Below, one piece after another: positions 27,153-36,173 of a DNA stretch of 64,000 bases (its first letter is position 1; every line of letters starts with the position of its first letter). The stretch is from JANJUO01 sp942492935 (GTDB lineage: Bacteria; Bacteroidota; Ignavibacteria; Kapaibacteriales; UBA2268): positions 4,402,001 to 4,466,000 of the forward strand of contig OW818654.1 in assembly GCA_942492935.1 (NCBI GenBank). The letters run 5' to 3'. Below the pieces are notes generated by a model. The model was given only the letters and a program-made list of their open reading frames with translations. It did no database searches and was not told the DNA's origin. Both the position numbers and the translations under genes were made by a program.

Positions 27153-29417
27153 ATGATTTTTGACTTAGAAATGATTAAATCTGTGTATGCAGGTTTGGTT
27201 GCAAAAATTGACAATGCAAAGCAAAAAGTGAATCGTCCTTTGAGCTTAGCGGAAAAAATTCTTTACTCGCATCTTGACAAAGACCAACCTCTCGAAAATT
27301 TTCAACGTGCCGTTGATTATGTAAATTTCAATCCCGACCGCGTTGCTATGCAAGATGCTACAGCACAAATGGCTCTCTTGCAATTTATGCAGGCAGGCAG
27401 ACCAAAAGTGGCGGTGCCATCAACCGTTCATTGCGACCACCTTATCCTTGCAAAAGACGGCGCAGTTGCTGATTTGGCTACATCGAAAGATTTGAATAAA
27501 GAAGTATTTGATTTTCTTTCATCAGTTGCAAATAAATATGGTATCGGTTTTTGGAAACCGGGTGCTGGGATTATTCATCAAGTGATTCTTGAAAATTATG
27601 CTTTTCCGGGCGGAATGATGATTGGCACGGATTCACACACTGTTAATGCAGGCGGTCTTGGTATGATTGCAATTGGTGTTGGCGGTGCTGATGCAGTTGA
27701 TGTTATGGCAGGATTTCCTTGGGAATTGAAATTTCCAAAATTAATTGGTGTGAAATTAACAGGGAAATTAAATGGTTGGACTTCTGCAAAAGACGTTATT
27801 CTTAAAGTTGCCGGTATTTTAACTGTTAAAGGTGGCACTGGTGCAATAGTTGAGTATTTTGGCGAAGGAGCAAATTCACTTTCCTGCACTGGAAAAGGCA
27901 CAATTTGTAACATGGGTGCTGAAATTGGTGCAACTACTTCAATATTCGGTTTCGACCAAAAAATGTATGATTATCTTGCGGCTTCTGGTAGAAAAGAAGT
28001 TGCTGATATGGCAATGGAAATCAAAGATTATTTAACTGCTGACGCTGAAGTTTATGCTAATCCTGAAAAATATTTCGACCAATTAATTGAAATCAATCTT
28101 GATGAATTAGAACCATATATCAATGGTCCATTCACACCAGATTTGGCTCATCCAATTTCTGTTTTCAAAGAAAAAGTGATTGAAAACGGTTGGCCCGAAA
28201 AATTAGATGTTGGATTAATTGGCTCATGCACAAATTCATCTTATGAAGATATTTCCCGTTCTGCTCAAATTGCTCGTGATGCTATTGCAAAAAATCTCAA
28301 AGCAAAAGCAGGTTATACAATCACACCGGGCTCTGAACTTGTTAGATACACAATTGAACGCGATGGTTTTATTGATGACTTTGCAAAAATTGGTGGCGTT
28401 GTTCTTGCAAATGCTTGCGGTCCTTGTATCGGTCAATGGCAAAGAAAGGACATTAATGGAACTGAAGCAAATTCAATCATTACAAGTTTTAATCGTAATT
28501 TTGCTAAGCGTAATGATGGTAACCCAAATACACATTCATTTGTTGCTTCGCCTGAAATGGTTACGGCACTTGCAATTGCGGGTAAAATGACATTCAATCC
28601 GCTTGTTGATAAACTTATCAATGAAAATGGCGAAGAAGTAATGCTTGACATTCCAGTTGGTGATGAACTTCCACCAAAAGGATTCGCAGTTGAAGATGCT
28701 GGCTATCAAGCACCTGCTGAAGACGGTTCTGCAGTTCAGATTTCTGTTAGCTCCGACTCGAACAGATTGCAATTACTTGAACCATTTGCGGCTTGGAATG
28801 GCGAGGATTATCTTGGATTGAGATTGCTTTTGAAAGCAAAAGGCAAATGTACTACCGACCATATTTCTATGGCTGGTCCTTGGCTACGTTTCCGTGGTCA
28901 TTTGGATAACATTGCAAACAACACTCTAACAGGTGCTTTGAATTATTTCAACGAGAAAACAAACTCAGTTCTAAATGCTTTAACCGGTGAATATGGAGAA
29001 ATCCCAGCTGTTCAACGTACTTATAAAGCCGCTGGAATTGGCTCTATAGTTGTTGGCGATGAAAATTATGGTGAGGGCTCTTCACGTGAACATGCGGCAA
29101 TGCAGCCACGTCATTTGGGTGTTAAGGTAATATTGGTGAAATCATTTGCCCGTATCCATGAAACAAACCTCAAAAAACAAGGTATGCTTGGGCTTACTTT
29201 TGCAAATAAAGAAGATTATGATAAAATCCAAGAAAATGATATTATCGACATTATCGGCTTGAAAACATTTGCTCCAAATGTGCCATTGACAATCGTTCTT
29301 CATCATGCTGACGGAACAAGCGATGAATTCCCTGTAAATCATTCCTACAATGAAAATCAAATTGAATGGTTCAAAGAAGGTGCGGCATTGAATATCATCA
29401 GAAAAATGTTTGCGTAA
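27153..29417 (+). CDS. acn: Aconitate hydratase
   Basis: The 754-residue protein follows the AcnA/mitochondrial domain order, with the swivel domain at the C-terminus. The [4Fe-4S] ligands are Cys359 (GSCTNSSYED), Cys422 and Cys425 (NACGPCIGQW). Other family blocks are STVHCDHL, GTDSHTVNAGGLG, the substrate loop RNFAKRNDGN and the swivel motif GDENYGEGSSREHAA. I start it at ATG 27153 (MIFDLEMIKSVY), because homologues begin about there; a GTG 9 bases earlier is in frame. It interconverts citrate and isocitrate and pairs functionally with the dehydrogenase at 18.1 kb. A strong terminator follows. Confidence 0.96.
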   Translation: MIFDLEMIKSVYAGLVAKIDNAKQKVNRPLSLAEKILYSHLDKDQPLENFQRAVDYVNFNPDRVAMQDATAQMALLQFMQAGRPKVAVPSTVHCDHLILAKDGAVADLATSKDLNKEVFDFLSSVANKYGIGFWKPGAGIIHQVILENYAFPGGMMIGTDSHTVNAGGLGMIAIGVGGADAVDVMAGFPWELKFPKLIGVKLTGKLNGWTSAKDVILKVAGILTVKGGTGAIVEYFGEGANSLSCTGKGTICNMGAEIGATTSIFGFDQKMYDYLAASGRKEVADMAMEIKDYLTADAEVYANPEKYFDQLIEINLDELEPYINGPFTPDLAHPISVFKEKVIENGWPEKLDVGLIGSCTNSSYEDISRSAQIARDAIAKNLKAKAGYTITPGSELVRYTIERDGFIDDFAKIGGVVLANACGPCIGQWQRKDINGTEANSIITSFNRNFAKRNDGNPNTHSFVASPEMVTALAIAGKMTFNPLVDKLINENGEEVMLDIPVGDELPPKGFAVEDAGYQAPAEDGSAVQISVSSDSNRLQLLEPFAAWNGEDYLGLRLLLKAKGKCTTDHISMAGPWLRFRGHLDNIANNTLTGALNYFNEKTNSVLNALTGEYGEIPAVQRTYKAAGIGSIVVGDENYGEGSSREHAAMQPRHLGVKVILVKSFARIHETNLKKQGMLGLTFANKEDYDKIQENDIIDIIGLKTFAPNVPLTIVLHHADGTSDEFPVNHSYNENQIEWFKEGAALNIIRKMFA

Positions 29418-29442
29418 ATTTCTAATCGATTTTAAAAAAAAT

Positions 29443-29477
29443 CATCCGATGTTTTCTCCAACATCGGATGTTTTTTT
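29443..29477 (+). terminator. Rho-independent terminator after aconitase
   Basis: A perfect 11-bp stem CATCCGATGTT (29443-29453) / AACATCGGATG (29460-29470) with a 6-base loop is followed by seven T residues. Confidence 0.92.
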
Positions 29478-29786
29478 ATTAAGCAACTTAGTTGGGATAT
29501 TTTAGTAAAAGAAGGGTACGAGGGACGAAATACTTATTTTGGCTTTTGTATTTAGCAACGTAGTTGCGACCTATTAATAGAAAGTCAAAACCGCAAACAA
29601 ATTAATCTCCGTAGAAACAGATATGAACACAATTTGAAACGTGCAATAAAAAAATCCACTCCTACGGAGCTAATTCATTCAACTTTTTATAAATTGCTAC
29701 AAACAGAAAACTCCTACGGAGTAGAATAATAACCATTTCCCCGCCACTCCAGCTGGGATTTTTCTTTTTATTTCCTTCCCATATCA
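29478..29786. other. Gene-free stretch with CTCCTACGGAG-type repeats
   Basis: This is non-coding debris of short palindromic units: AGCAACGTAGTTGC near 29553-29569, CTCCTACGGAG near 29661-29671 and again near 29711-29721, and a CCAGCTGGGATT unit near 29749. No gene is seen. Confidence 0.55.
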
Positions 29787-31070
29787 CGTAGTGATTGTAT
29801 TATGGCAATAAAACGTTTTAAAAACAGATTAATATTACGTAGTAATTGTATTATGGTAATAAAACTAATCAAATCGACCAATTTATTTAGTATAGATTAT
29901 ATTCCTATAATTTAATCACTACGTGATAACGATTCTCTTTTATTCTTCTCGTTACCATAATTTAATCGCTATGCGATATTTTCTTTTTTTATCAAGTAGT
30001 GATTGTATTATGGTAACAAATCACTTTCAATATAAATTACTATCACGTAGTAATTGTATTATGGTAATAAAACTAATCAAATCGACCAATTTATTTAGTA
30101 TAGATTATATTCCTATAATTTAATCACTACGTGATAACGATTCTCTTTTATTCTTCTCGTTACCATAATTTAATCGCTATGCGATATTTTCTTTTTTTAT
30201 CAAGTAGTGATTGTATTATGGTAACAAATCACTTTCAATATAAATTACTATCACGTAGTAATTGTATTATGGTAATAAAAGTAATCAAATAGACCAATTT
30301 ATTTAGTATAGATTATATTCCTATAATTTAATCACTACGTAATAACGATTCTCTTTTATTCTTCTTGTTACCATAATTTAATTGCTATGCGATATTTTCT
30401 TTTTATATCACTTAGTGATTGTATTATGGTAACAAATCACTTTCAATATAAATTACTATCACGTAGTAATTGTATTATGGTAATAAAAGTAATCAAATCG
30501 ACCAATTTATTTAGTATAGATTATATTCCTATAATTTAATCACTACGTAATAACGATTCTCTTTTATTCTTCTTGTTACCATAATTTAATTGCTATGCGA
30601 TATTTTCTTTTTTTATCAAGTAGTGATTGTATTATGGTAACAAATCACTTTCAATATAAATTACTATCACGTAGTAATTGTATTATGGTAATAAAAGTAA
30701 TCAAATAGACCAATTTATTTAGTATAGATTATATTCCTATAATTTAATCACTACGTGATAACGATGCTCTTTTATTCTTCTTGTTACCATAATTTAATCG
30801 CTATGCGATATTTTCTTTTTATATCACGTAGTGATTGATTTATGGCAATAAAACGTTTTAAAAACAGATTAATATCACGTAGTAATTGTATTATGGTAAT
30901 AAAACTAATCAAATCGACCAATTTATTTAGTATAGATTATATTCCTATAATTTAATCAATACGTGATAACGATTCTCTTTTATTCTTCTTGTTACCATAA
31001 TTTAATCGCTATGCGATATTTTCTTTTTGTATCACGTAGTAATTGATTTATGGTAACAAATCACTTTCTG
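29787..31070. repeat. Tandem array: six copies of a 208-bp unit built from family B modules
   Basis: The landmark TTTAATCA begins at 29911, 30119, 30327, 30535, 30743 and 30951, an exact 208-bp period. Each unit contains two inverted modules (ACCATAATTTAATCRCTAYG type) and then two forward modules (CACGTAGTRATTGTATTATG type), separated by constant AT-rich spacers (ATCAAATCGACCAATTTATT). Copies differ by scattered point changes, for example CTCGTTACC versus CTTGTTACC, ACGTGATAAC versus ACGTAATAAC and GATTCTC versus GATGCTC. The ends at about 29787 and 31030 carry partial units. No long reading frame crosses the array. The modules are the same as in the MITE-like elements at 19.6 and 35.8 kb. 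Confidence 0.9.
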
Positions 31071-31329
31071 AATTAACTCTTTATTTTCAGTTCTTCCTTC
31101 ATTTTCTATATTATTAAATCAGGTTTATACGATTTTTGATTTAACTCAAACAGTACAGAGCATAAAGATTAAAAATCAAAACTACGTTTTTCGTAAGGTA
31201 TTAATTTTACATCATTTATATTATTTAAAATCTTTTTCAACGTATTATGTAATTTCTTTTTATTTGGTGGCTCATTGAAAAATAATTCATCCAAATCATC
31301 ATTGTCATTTTCTAATATTTCAAAACTTA

Positions 31330-32064
31330 CTACAATTTATGTGAAATAAAATGTTTTAACATTTGAGACCAGCTTTCCCAATTATGTCCAAACTCATTAC
31401 CCCAAATCTCAACATTTGCTCTAAAACCTTTGCTGTTAAGCAAATCACCAAATTGACTTGTATTGTGTGGATTTTCATTTTCACCAGAGCCAGATGCAAG
31501 GTAAATATGATGTCTGCTTAATAAGTGAGTTACCCAGTATTTATCAGTTAAATTTGGTAAATAATGTACAGGTGAATTGAAATAACAATTTTCATCATAA
31601 TAATCTTTTGAATAATGCTCTATATTAAATGTGGCACTTAAAGCAATTGTTCCAATGAATAAATCAGGTCGGCGAAAGAAAGTATTGCTTGCAATAAAGC
31701 CACCATAGCTTGCACCAGCAGTTATTATAGGAACAGGTCCACCACATTCAGTATAGATTTGTGGTACAAGCTCTTCTTCGATAAATTTATTAAATTCGAA
31801 GTGTCTTTTTGATTTTAATAATGAACGCTTAGTATCATCTAACCAACATTCATCTTGTAAATTTGTAACAGAAAAAATTCTACATCTACCTGAATGAATC
31901 ATTGGATATATCAAATCTAAAAATCCATTTTCTTCAATTTCCTTATGATTTGGGGTGTTTGAAGAAAACAATAATATTGTTGTACCAAAATGACCATAAG
32001 AAGAAATTTCAATTTCTTTATTCAAAAATTCACTATTCCATTTATAATATTCTTTCTGCATCAA
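31330..32064 (-). CDS. Esterase/alpha-beta hydrolase of the esterase D-like family
   Basis: The 244-residue protein has the nucleophile elbow AGASYGGFIASN near residue 120 and a C-terminal GNEFGHNWESW with the catalytic His. A preceding region IYLASGSGENENPHNTSQ holds the likely acid. The overall layout matches the PF00756 esterase group, as in proteins annotated 'esterase family protein'. There is no signal peptide. It lies 31 bases downstream of the GWxTD gene and may share its message. An open but startless stretch of about 55 codons follows at 31169-31335. Confidence 0.8.
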   Translation of the reverse strand: MMQKEYYKWNSEFLNKEIEISSYGHFGTTILLFSSNTPNHKEIEENGFLDLIYPMIHSGRCRIFSVTNLQDECWLDDTKRSLLKSKRHFEFNKFIEEELVPQIYTECGGPVPIITAGASYGGFIASNTFFRRPDLFIGTIALSATFNIEHYSKDYYDENCYFNSPVHYLPNLTDKYWVTHLLSRHHIYLASGSGENENPHNTSQFGDLLNSKGFRANVEIWGNEFGHNWESWSQMLKHFISHKL

Positions 32065-32095
32065 TTTTTTCCGAAAAATTAATTATCACGATTTA

Positions 32096-33409
32096 TTATC
32101 TGTTATATTGATATTTCTCTGTTACGGTCAAAGGTCTTACTAACCTAAAATCTCCAAAACCTGAATTGTCGGCAAATATAAATTCTCGATTGTTTCTGTA
32201 TATCCATCTTTCGAAAACTTTTCCATCACCATAACCTTGCTGTCTTTCAACGCTTACTGGAGGACCAAACACAATATAAACCATACCTTTGTCAGTTAGC
32301 CACCCTTCAGTATAAGAACGGAAATTTTTATTTGCATAATCAATTCTTTGATAATAATCATCAAACATTTCATTTCTGTCAGTATTAGGTGAAGGGTCTT
32401 TTTTCTTCCAGAATTGTTCAAATCTTAACTGCTTTTCTTGTAGAGTTTTTCCATCTTCAATGTATTCAATTTCTTGTTGGTATGCAATATATCGTAATTG
32501 TTTTACAGCAATATTTATGTCACTCAGAATTGTACCTGAAAATGTTCTCAAACATTTAATTGTTCTCTGTGCTACTGCAAGGTAATCATCAATTTTGTAA
32601 TCATAAGTTGTGTCGGGTTTTAATGCAATAACTTTTACAATGTATGAACCACTTGTCATTTCTTCTATAGGTGGTATTTGTAGGAATGCTTGTTTTTTTT
32701 TGAGTGAAGTGCTAAATCTTTTCCTAACGCCTTGTGCAATAACTTCTTCTTTTGAATCTAATATTTCCCACACAAGGTCGATGGAATCCAATTTAGTAGA
32801 ATTTGAATATATTTCCAAAAAAGTAAAATAATTATCGTTTAGATTTCCAATATTATCCGAAATATGTGGAGTAATTTTGAATCTTCCATTAACTTCTTCT
32901 ATTGAACTGACTAATAAAATACCACTTAAAGCAATATCGAATTTGCTAAATGGGATTGCAGTCAAACTACGTGATTTTTCATATAATTGCTTATTAAATT
33001 TATCAGATATAACTGCCTTAATTCTATATTTTCCATTTGGTAAGTAAATAATTTTTTGCGAATAATCAAATTTTCCAGTTCCACCTTTGGTAACGAAATA
33101 ATCATTTTCTCTAATTGCTCGTTCATATTTTTCTTCGTAAACTTTATTGCCGGTTGAATCATATACTAATATTTCTGCATCATAACCTGCACTATAAAAC
33201 TCATCATTAAACAAGAAATTTAATTTATCATAAGGTAATACGATAAAGCAATCAATACGACATGAATCAATATTCTTTCCTTCAAATACAATAGCATCAA
33301 AATAAAAATTTTCTGGTTCATTAATATTTGTTTGTGCAAATAAATAACCTGAAGAAATTGTTAAAATTACTATAAATAACCTAAAATCAAAAATACTAAA
33401 TTTAATCAT
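32096..33409 (-). CDS. Exported GWxTD-domain protein
   Basis: The 437-residue protein has a signal peptide (LFIVILTISSGYLFAQTN). It has an N-terminal beta-rich half with repeated YRIKAVIS and SGSYIVKVIALKP strands. The C-terminal domain carries YTEGWLTDKGMVYIVFGPP near residue 365 and a closing FERWIYRNN/FGDFRLV. That motif defines the GWxTD family, which is widespread in Ignavibacteria, Chlorobi and Acidobacteria and still lacks a known function. It lies 18 bases downstream of rsmB and just upstream of the esterase gene on the same strand. Confidence 0.88.
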   Translation of the reverse strand: MIKFSIFDFRLFIVILTISSGYLFAQTNINEPENFYFDAIVFEGKNIDSCRIDCFIVLPYDKLNFLFNDEFYSAGYDAEILVYDSTGNKVYEEKYERAIRENDYFVTKGGTGKFDYSQKIIYLPNGKYRIKAVISDKFNKQLYEKSRSLTAIPFSKFDIALSGILLVSSIEEVNGRFKITPHISDNIGNLNDNYFTFLEIYSNSTKLDSIDLVWEILDSKEEVIAQGVRKRFSTSLKKKQAFLQIPPIEEMTSGSYIVKVIALKPDTTYDYKIDDYLAVAQRTIKCLRTFSGTILSDINIAVKQLRYIAYQQEIEYIEDGKTLQEKQLRFEQFWKKKDPSPNTDRNEMFDDYYQRIDYANKNFRSYTEGWLTDKGMVYIVFGPPVSVERQQGYGDGKVFERWIYRNNREFIFADNSGFGDFRLVRPLTVTEKYQYNR

Positions 33410-33427
33410 TTGTTAATCCTGAAGATT

Positions 33428-34864
33428 CTACTTCTTTTTAATTAATCTTGCAGCAAATGCACCATCCATTTTGTGAATATGTGGTACAATTTTCATAAAA
33501 CCATCACTGCACACTTCATCACTCAAATACATTTCTGCTTCTTCCAGTTCAAATTCAGGGAATTGTTTCAAAAACCATTCAATATTATCCTCGTTTTCTT
33601 CTGGCTCAATGGTGCAAGTTGAATATATCAATACACCACCATCTTTCACCAAAGTAGAAGCATTTTTCAAAATATCTCTCTGAATTTTTTGTATCACAAT
33701 TAAGTCATCTGGTTCTTTCTTCCATTTAATATCAGGTTTCTTCGATAAAGTACCCAATCCAGAGCATGGAACATCAGCAAAAACTAAATCGAATTTTCCC
33801 TCTGCTTTAAATTCAACTGCATCACCTGTTTCTGCTTTGATACAAGTAAATCCAAGTCGTTCAGCACCATCTTTTATAAAATTCATTTTGGATTCGTGCT
33901 TATCCAAAGCTATTATTTTACCCTCGTCAAGCATTTGCTCTGCCAAAATATAAGATTTGCCTCCAGGGGCTGCACATAAATCAACCACATTCCAGCCCGG
34001 ATGGGGTTCAGCCAAAGTTGCTGCAAGAGTAGCACTTGGGTCTTGGATAGTAATTTTACCAGTTTTGAATAAATCACTTGCAGTCAAATCATACTTTGGA
34101 GAAAACAACAATAAAGTATTTTTTAAATATTTATTTTCTTTGTATTCTATATTATGTTTATCAAAAATATCTTTAATTTCTTCTACACTTGATTTAAGTG
34201 CATTTACCCTAACAGCAATATATGGTCTTTGATTATTGTACTCCATTAATCTTTCGGCTGACTTCATACCATATCTATCAACCCATTTCTTGACTAACCA
34301 CTTTGGATGTGAGTGCATTACTGACAAATGATAAATTTCATCATCGCTTTTCTCGGGGTAACGTATATTTTCTATATTTCTTGCTATATTTCTCAAAACC
34401 CCATTTACAATACCAGCTGTTTTATCACCTTGAATATTTTTTACAATTTCTACAGATTCGTTTATAGCTGCAGGGATTGGTATTCTGTTAAGATATAAAA
34501 TTTGATACAATGCTACACGCATTGCATTTTTTACTAAATTCAAGCATTTTTGATAATCACCATAATAAAAACCAGTAAGTACCCAGTCAAGCCGTGACCG
34601 CCATCTGATTACCCCATTTACTAATTCCGTAAGAAGCGATTTGTCAGGCGGTGATAAATTTTCATTCTTTAGTGTATGCCCAAGTAATTTATCAATATAT
34701 GAATCACTTCTGTCGTAACGGCTAAGAATTTTTACTGCAAAATATCTTGCCCCAAAACTTCTTGTTGTTTCAAAATCACCAGCTTCTGCGGCACTATTTT
34801 CCTCATTTGAAGAATTATTTTGATTTTTTAAATCTTTCTCTAAATTATCTGTAACTTTTTCCAT
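33428..34864 (-). CDS. rsmB: 16S rRNA (cytosine-967-C5)-methyltransferase RsmB
   Basis: The 478-residue protein has an N-terminal NusB-like RNA-binding domain (residues about 35-170, with GVLRNIARN) and a C-terminal SAM methyltransferase. The latter shows motif I VVDLCAAPGGKSY, motif IV DVPCSGLGTLSKKPDIKW with one catalytic Cys, and motif VI YSTCTIEPEENED with the second. The first 40 residues are a polar extension (Asn/Glu rich). It methylates C967 of 16S rRNA in the family's characterised members. It is transcribed first in a unit with the GWxTD protein and the esterase. Confidence 0.93.
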   Translation of the reverse strand: MEKVTDNLEKDLKNQNNSSNEENSAAEAGDFETTRSFGARYFAVKILSRYDRSDSYIDKLLGHTLKNENLSPPDKSLLTELVNGVIRWRSRLDWVLTGFYYGDYQKCLNLVKNAMRVALYQILYLNRIPIPAAINESVEIVKNIQGDKTAGIVNGVLRNIARNIENIRYPEKSDDEIYHLSVMHSHPKWLVKKWVDRYGMKSAERLMEYNNQRPYIAVRVNALKSSVEEIKDIFDKHNIEYKENKYLKNTLLLFSPKYDLTASDLFKTGKITIQDPSATLAATLAEPHPGWNVVDLCAAPGGKSYILAEQMLDEGKIIALDKHESKMNFIKDGAERLGFTCIKAETGDAVEFKAEGKFDLVFADVPCSGLGTLSKKPDIKWKKEPDDLIVIQKIQRDILKNASTLVKDGGVLIYSTCTIEPEENEDNIEWFLKQFPEFELEEAEMYLSDEVCSDGFMKIVPHIHKMDGAFAARLIKKK

Positions 34865-34928
34865 AATAAAAGTGTAATTAAATAGTTAATATAACTAATA
34901 TTTTAAAAAATATTGTTTGAGTATATAA

Positions 34929-35735
34929 ATGCGAGTATTAAAACATTTTATTGCATCACTTCTGATAATAAATTCATTTTTTATGATGGATTTGAACGGG
35001 CAGGATTTATCATCTCCTATTGAGCCAGCGGAAATTCCAAAGGTTACCTATCTTGGCTTTGTATTTGGAGTTGGACAAAATTTTCAATCAGGTAAATTTT
35101 TTGTTGATTGTGAGAATTGCGAATTCGAAAATGGAGTTCAAACTGGAATAACTTTGGGTTTGACTTACAAAAGAGAAATCAACAAGTTTTTGAATTGGGG
35201 AACTATGCTTTTATTTGATACATACAATCTTGAAAGCAAATTTAGAGAAACTGAAATATTCAAGTATGAATTTGCTGTAGACCAAGATGCAGTCAATATT
35301 CCGATTGAATTCAGGCATACTGCAACAGCTGATTTTTCAATGTTATCTTTGAATCCATTTATTGAAGTTACTCCCGCATCATTTTTCTTTGCAAGACTTG
35401 GTTTTAATGCAGGTTTTGTAGTAGGTGCAAATATAAATCATCAAAAAGAGTTACTCACAAGAAAAGCAAAATTGGAAAATGGAGTTACAGTTGATATTAA
35501 ACTTGCAGATTCAAAGGGAACTGTAGAAGTAGTTGAAGATGGTGAATTTCCTGAAGTCAACTCTTTCCAAATGTCATTAACACCAATGATTGGTTTTATC
35601 ATCCCCTTTTCAAAATCGGTAATTTTTTCTCCTTACTATCTACATAGAATTCCTTTAAACAAAATGTCTGAATTTGGTGAGGATTTTAAGATTAATTCCT
35701 ATAGAATTATGTTTGAATTAAGTTTTAAATTGTAG
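34929..35735 (+). CDS. Outer-membrane beta-barrel protein
   Basis: The 268-residue protein has a signal peptide (FIASLLIINSFFMMDLNGQ). The mature part alternates hydrophobic strands and loops, such as YLGFVFGVGQNFQ, TGITLGLTYKREI, FFFARLGFNAGFVVGA and RIMFELSFKL at the C-terminus, which fits an 8-strand OmpA-type or PorT-like barrel. A Cys-x-x-Cys (DCENCEF) sits in the first long loop. The function is unknown. It is transcribed divergently from rsmB and has no partner gene. Confidence 0.75.
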   Translation: MRVLKHFIASLLIINSFFMMDLNGQDLSSPIEPAEIPKVTYLGFVFGVGQNFQSGKFFVDCENCEFENGVQTGITLGLTYKREINKFLNWGTMLLFDTYNLESKFRETEIFKYEFAVDQDAVNIPIEFRHTATADFSMLSLNPFIEVTPASFFFARLGFNAGFVVGANINHQKELLTRKAKLENGVTVDIKLADSKGTVEVVEDGEFPEVNSFQMSLTPMIGFIIPFSKSVIFSPYYLHRIPLNKMSEFGEDFKINSYRIMFELSFKL

Positions 35736-36173
35736 GAAATTGAATTTCAATAGTTATACAAAAAAAGATTCAACATTTCCCGTCTGTTGTATCTAACCTT
35801 TGTAAACTCCAGATGTCCGACACTGGTATGTTTATTTTGATGCTCTATTAATGAAAAAATTTCATACATATTCATAAAATATCACGTAGTGATTGTATTA
35901 TGGTAACACGTATTAATCAAAACAGTTATTTATCACGTAGTGATTATATTATAGTAACTCATTAAATTACAAAATTTTACTATAATTTAATCACTACGTG
36001 ATAACGAATTAAGTAGCAATTCACTTGTTACCAAAATTCAATCACTACGTGATAAAATCAAAACTTGCAGGAAAAATATTTGCCATTTTCCCTTCCGAAT
36101 AAACATACCATGATAGGGCACCTAAAAATGAAATTTGTAATTGGGAAGGGTGGTATCCATTTACAATTACATT
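35736..36173. other. Gene-free gap occupied by a MITE-like element
   Basis: Nearly all of this gap is the family B element at 35822-36111 and its flanks. A fragment CCAGATGTCCGACAC at about 35811-35824 resembles half of the 33-bp palindrome. Confidence 0.6.
35822..36111. repeat. 290-bp MITE-like palindromic element (family B), second copy
   Basis: It starts ACTGGTATGTTTATT at 35822 and ends AATAAACATACCA at about 36110. Inside are forward modules ATCACGTAGTGATTGTATTA and inverted modules AATCACTACGTGATAA, in the same order as in the 19629-19922 copy. It lies between the outer-membrane protein gene and the restriction endonuclease gene. Confidence 0.8.

Noticed and set aside
29923..30123. Possible small protein inside the 208-bp array
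   Set aside because: It is made entirely of repeat units and contains no ribosome-binding site; the frame is accidental.
31169..31335. Startless open stretch of about 55 codons on the minus strand after the esterase gene (ends EKRSFDF)
   Set aside because: Composition looks protein-like, but there is no ATG or GTG in frame and no family match; it could be a remnant, too weak to list as a gene.
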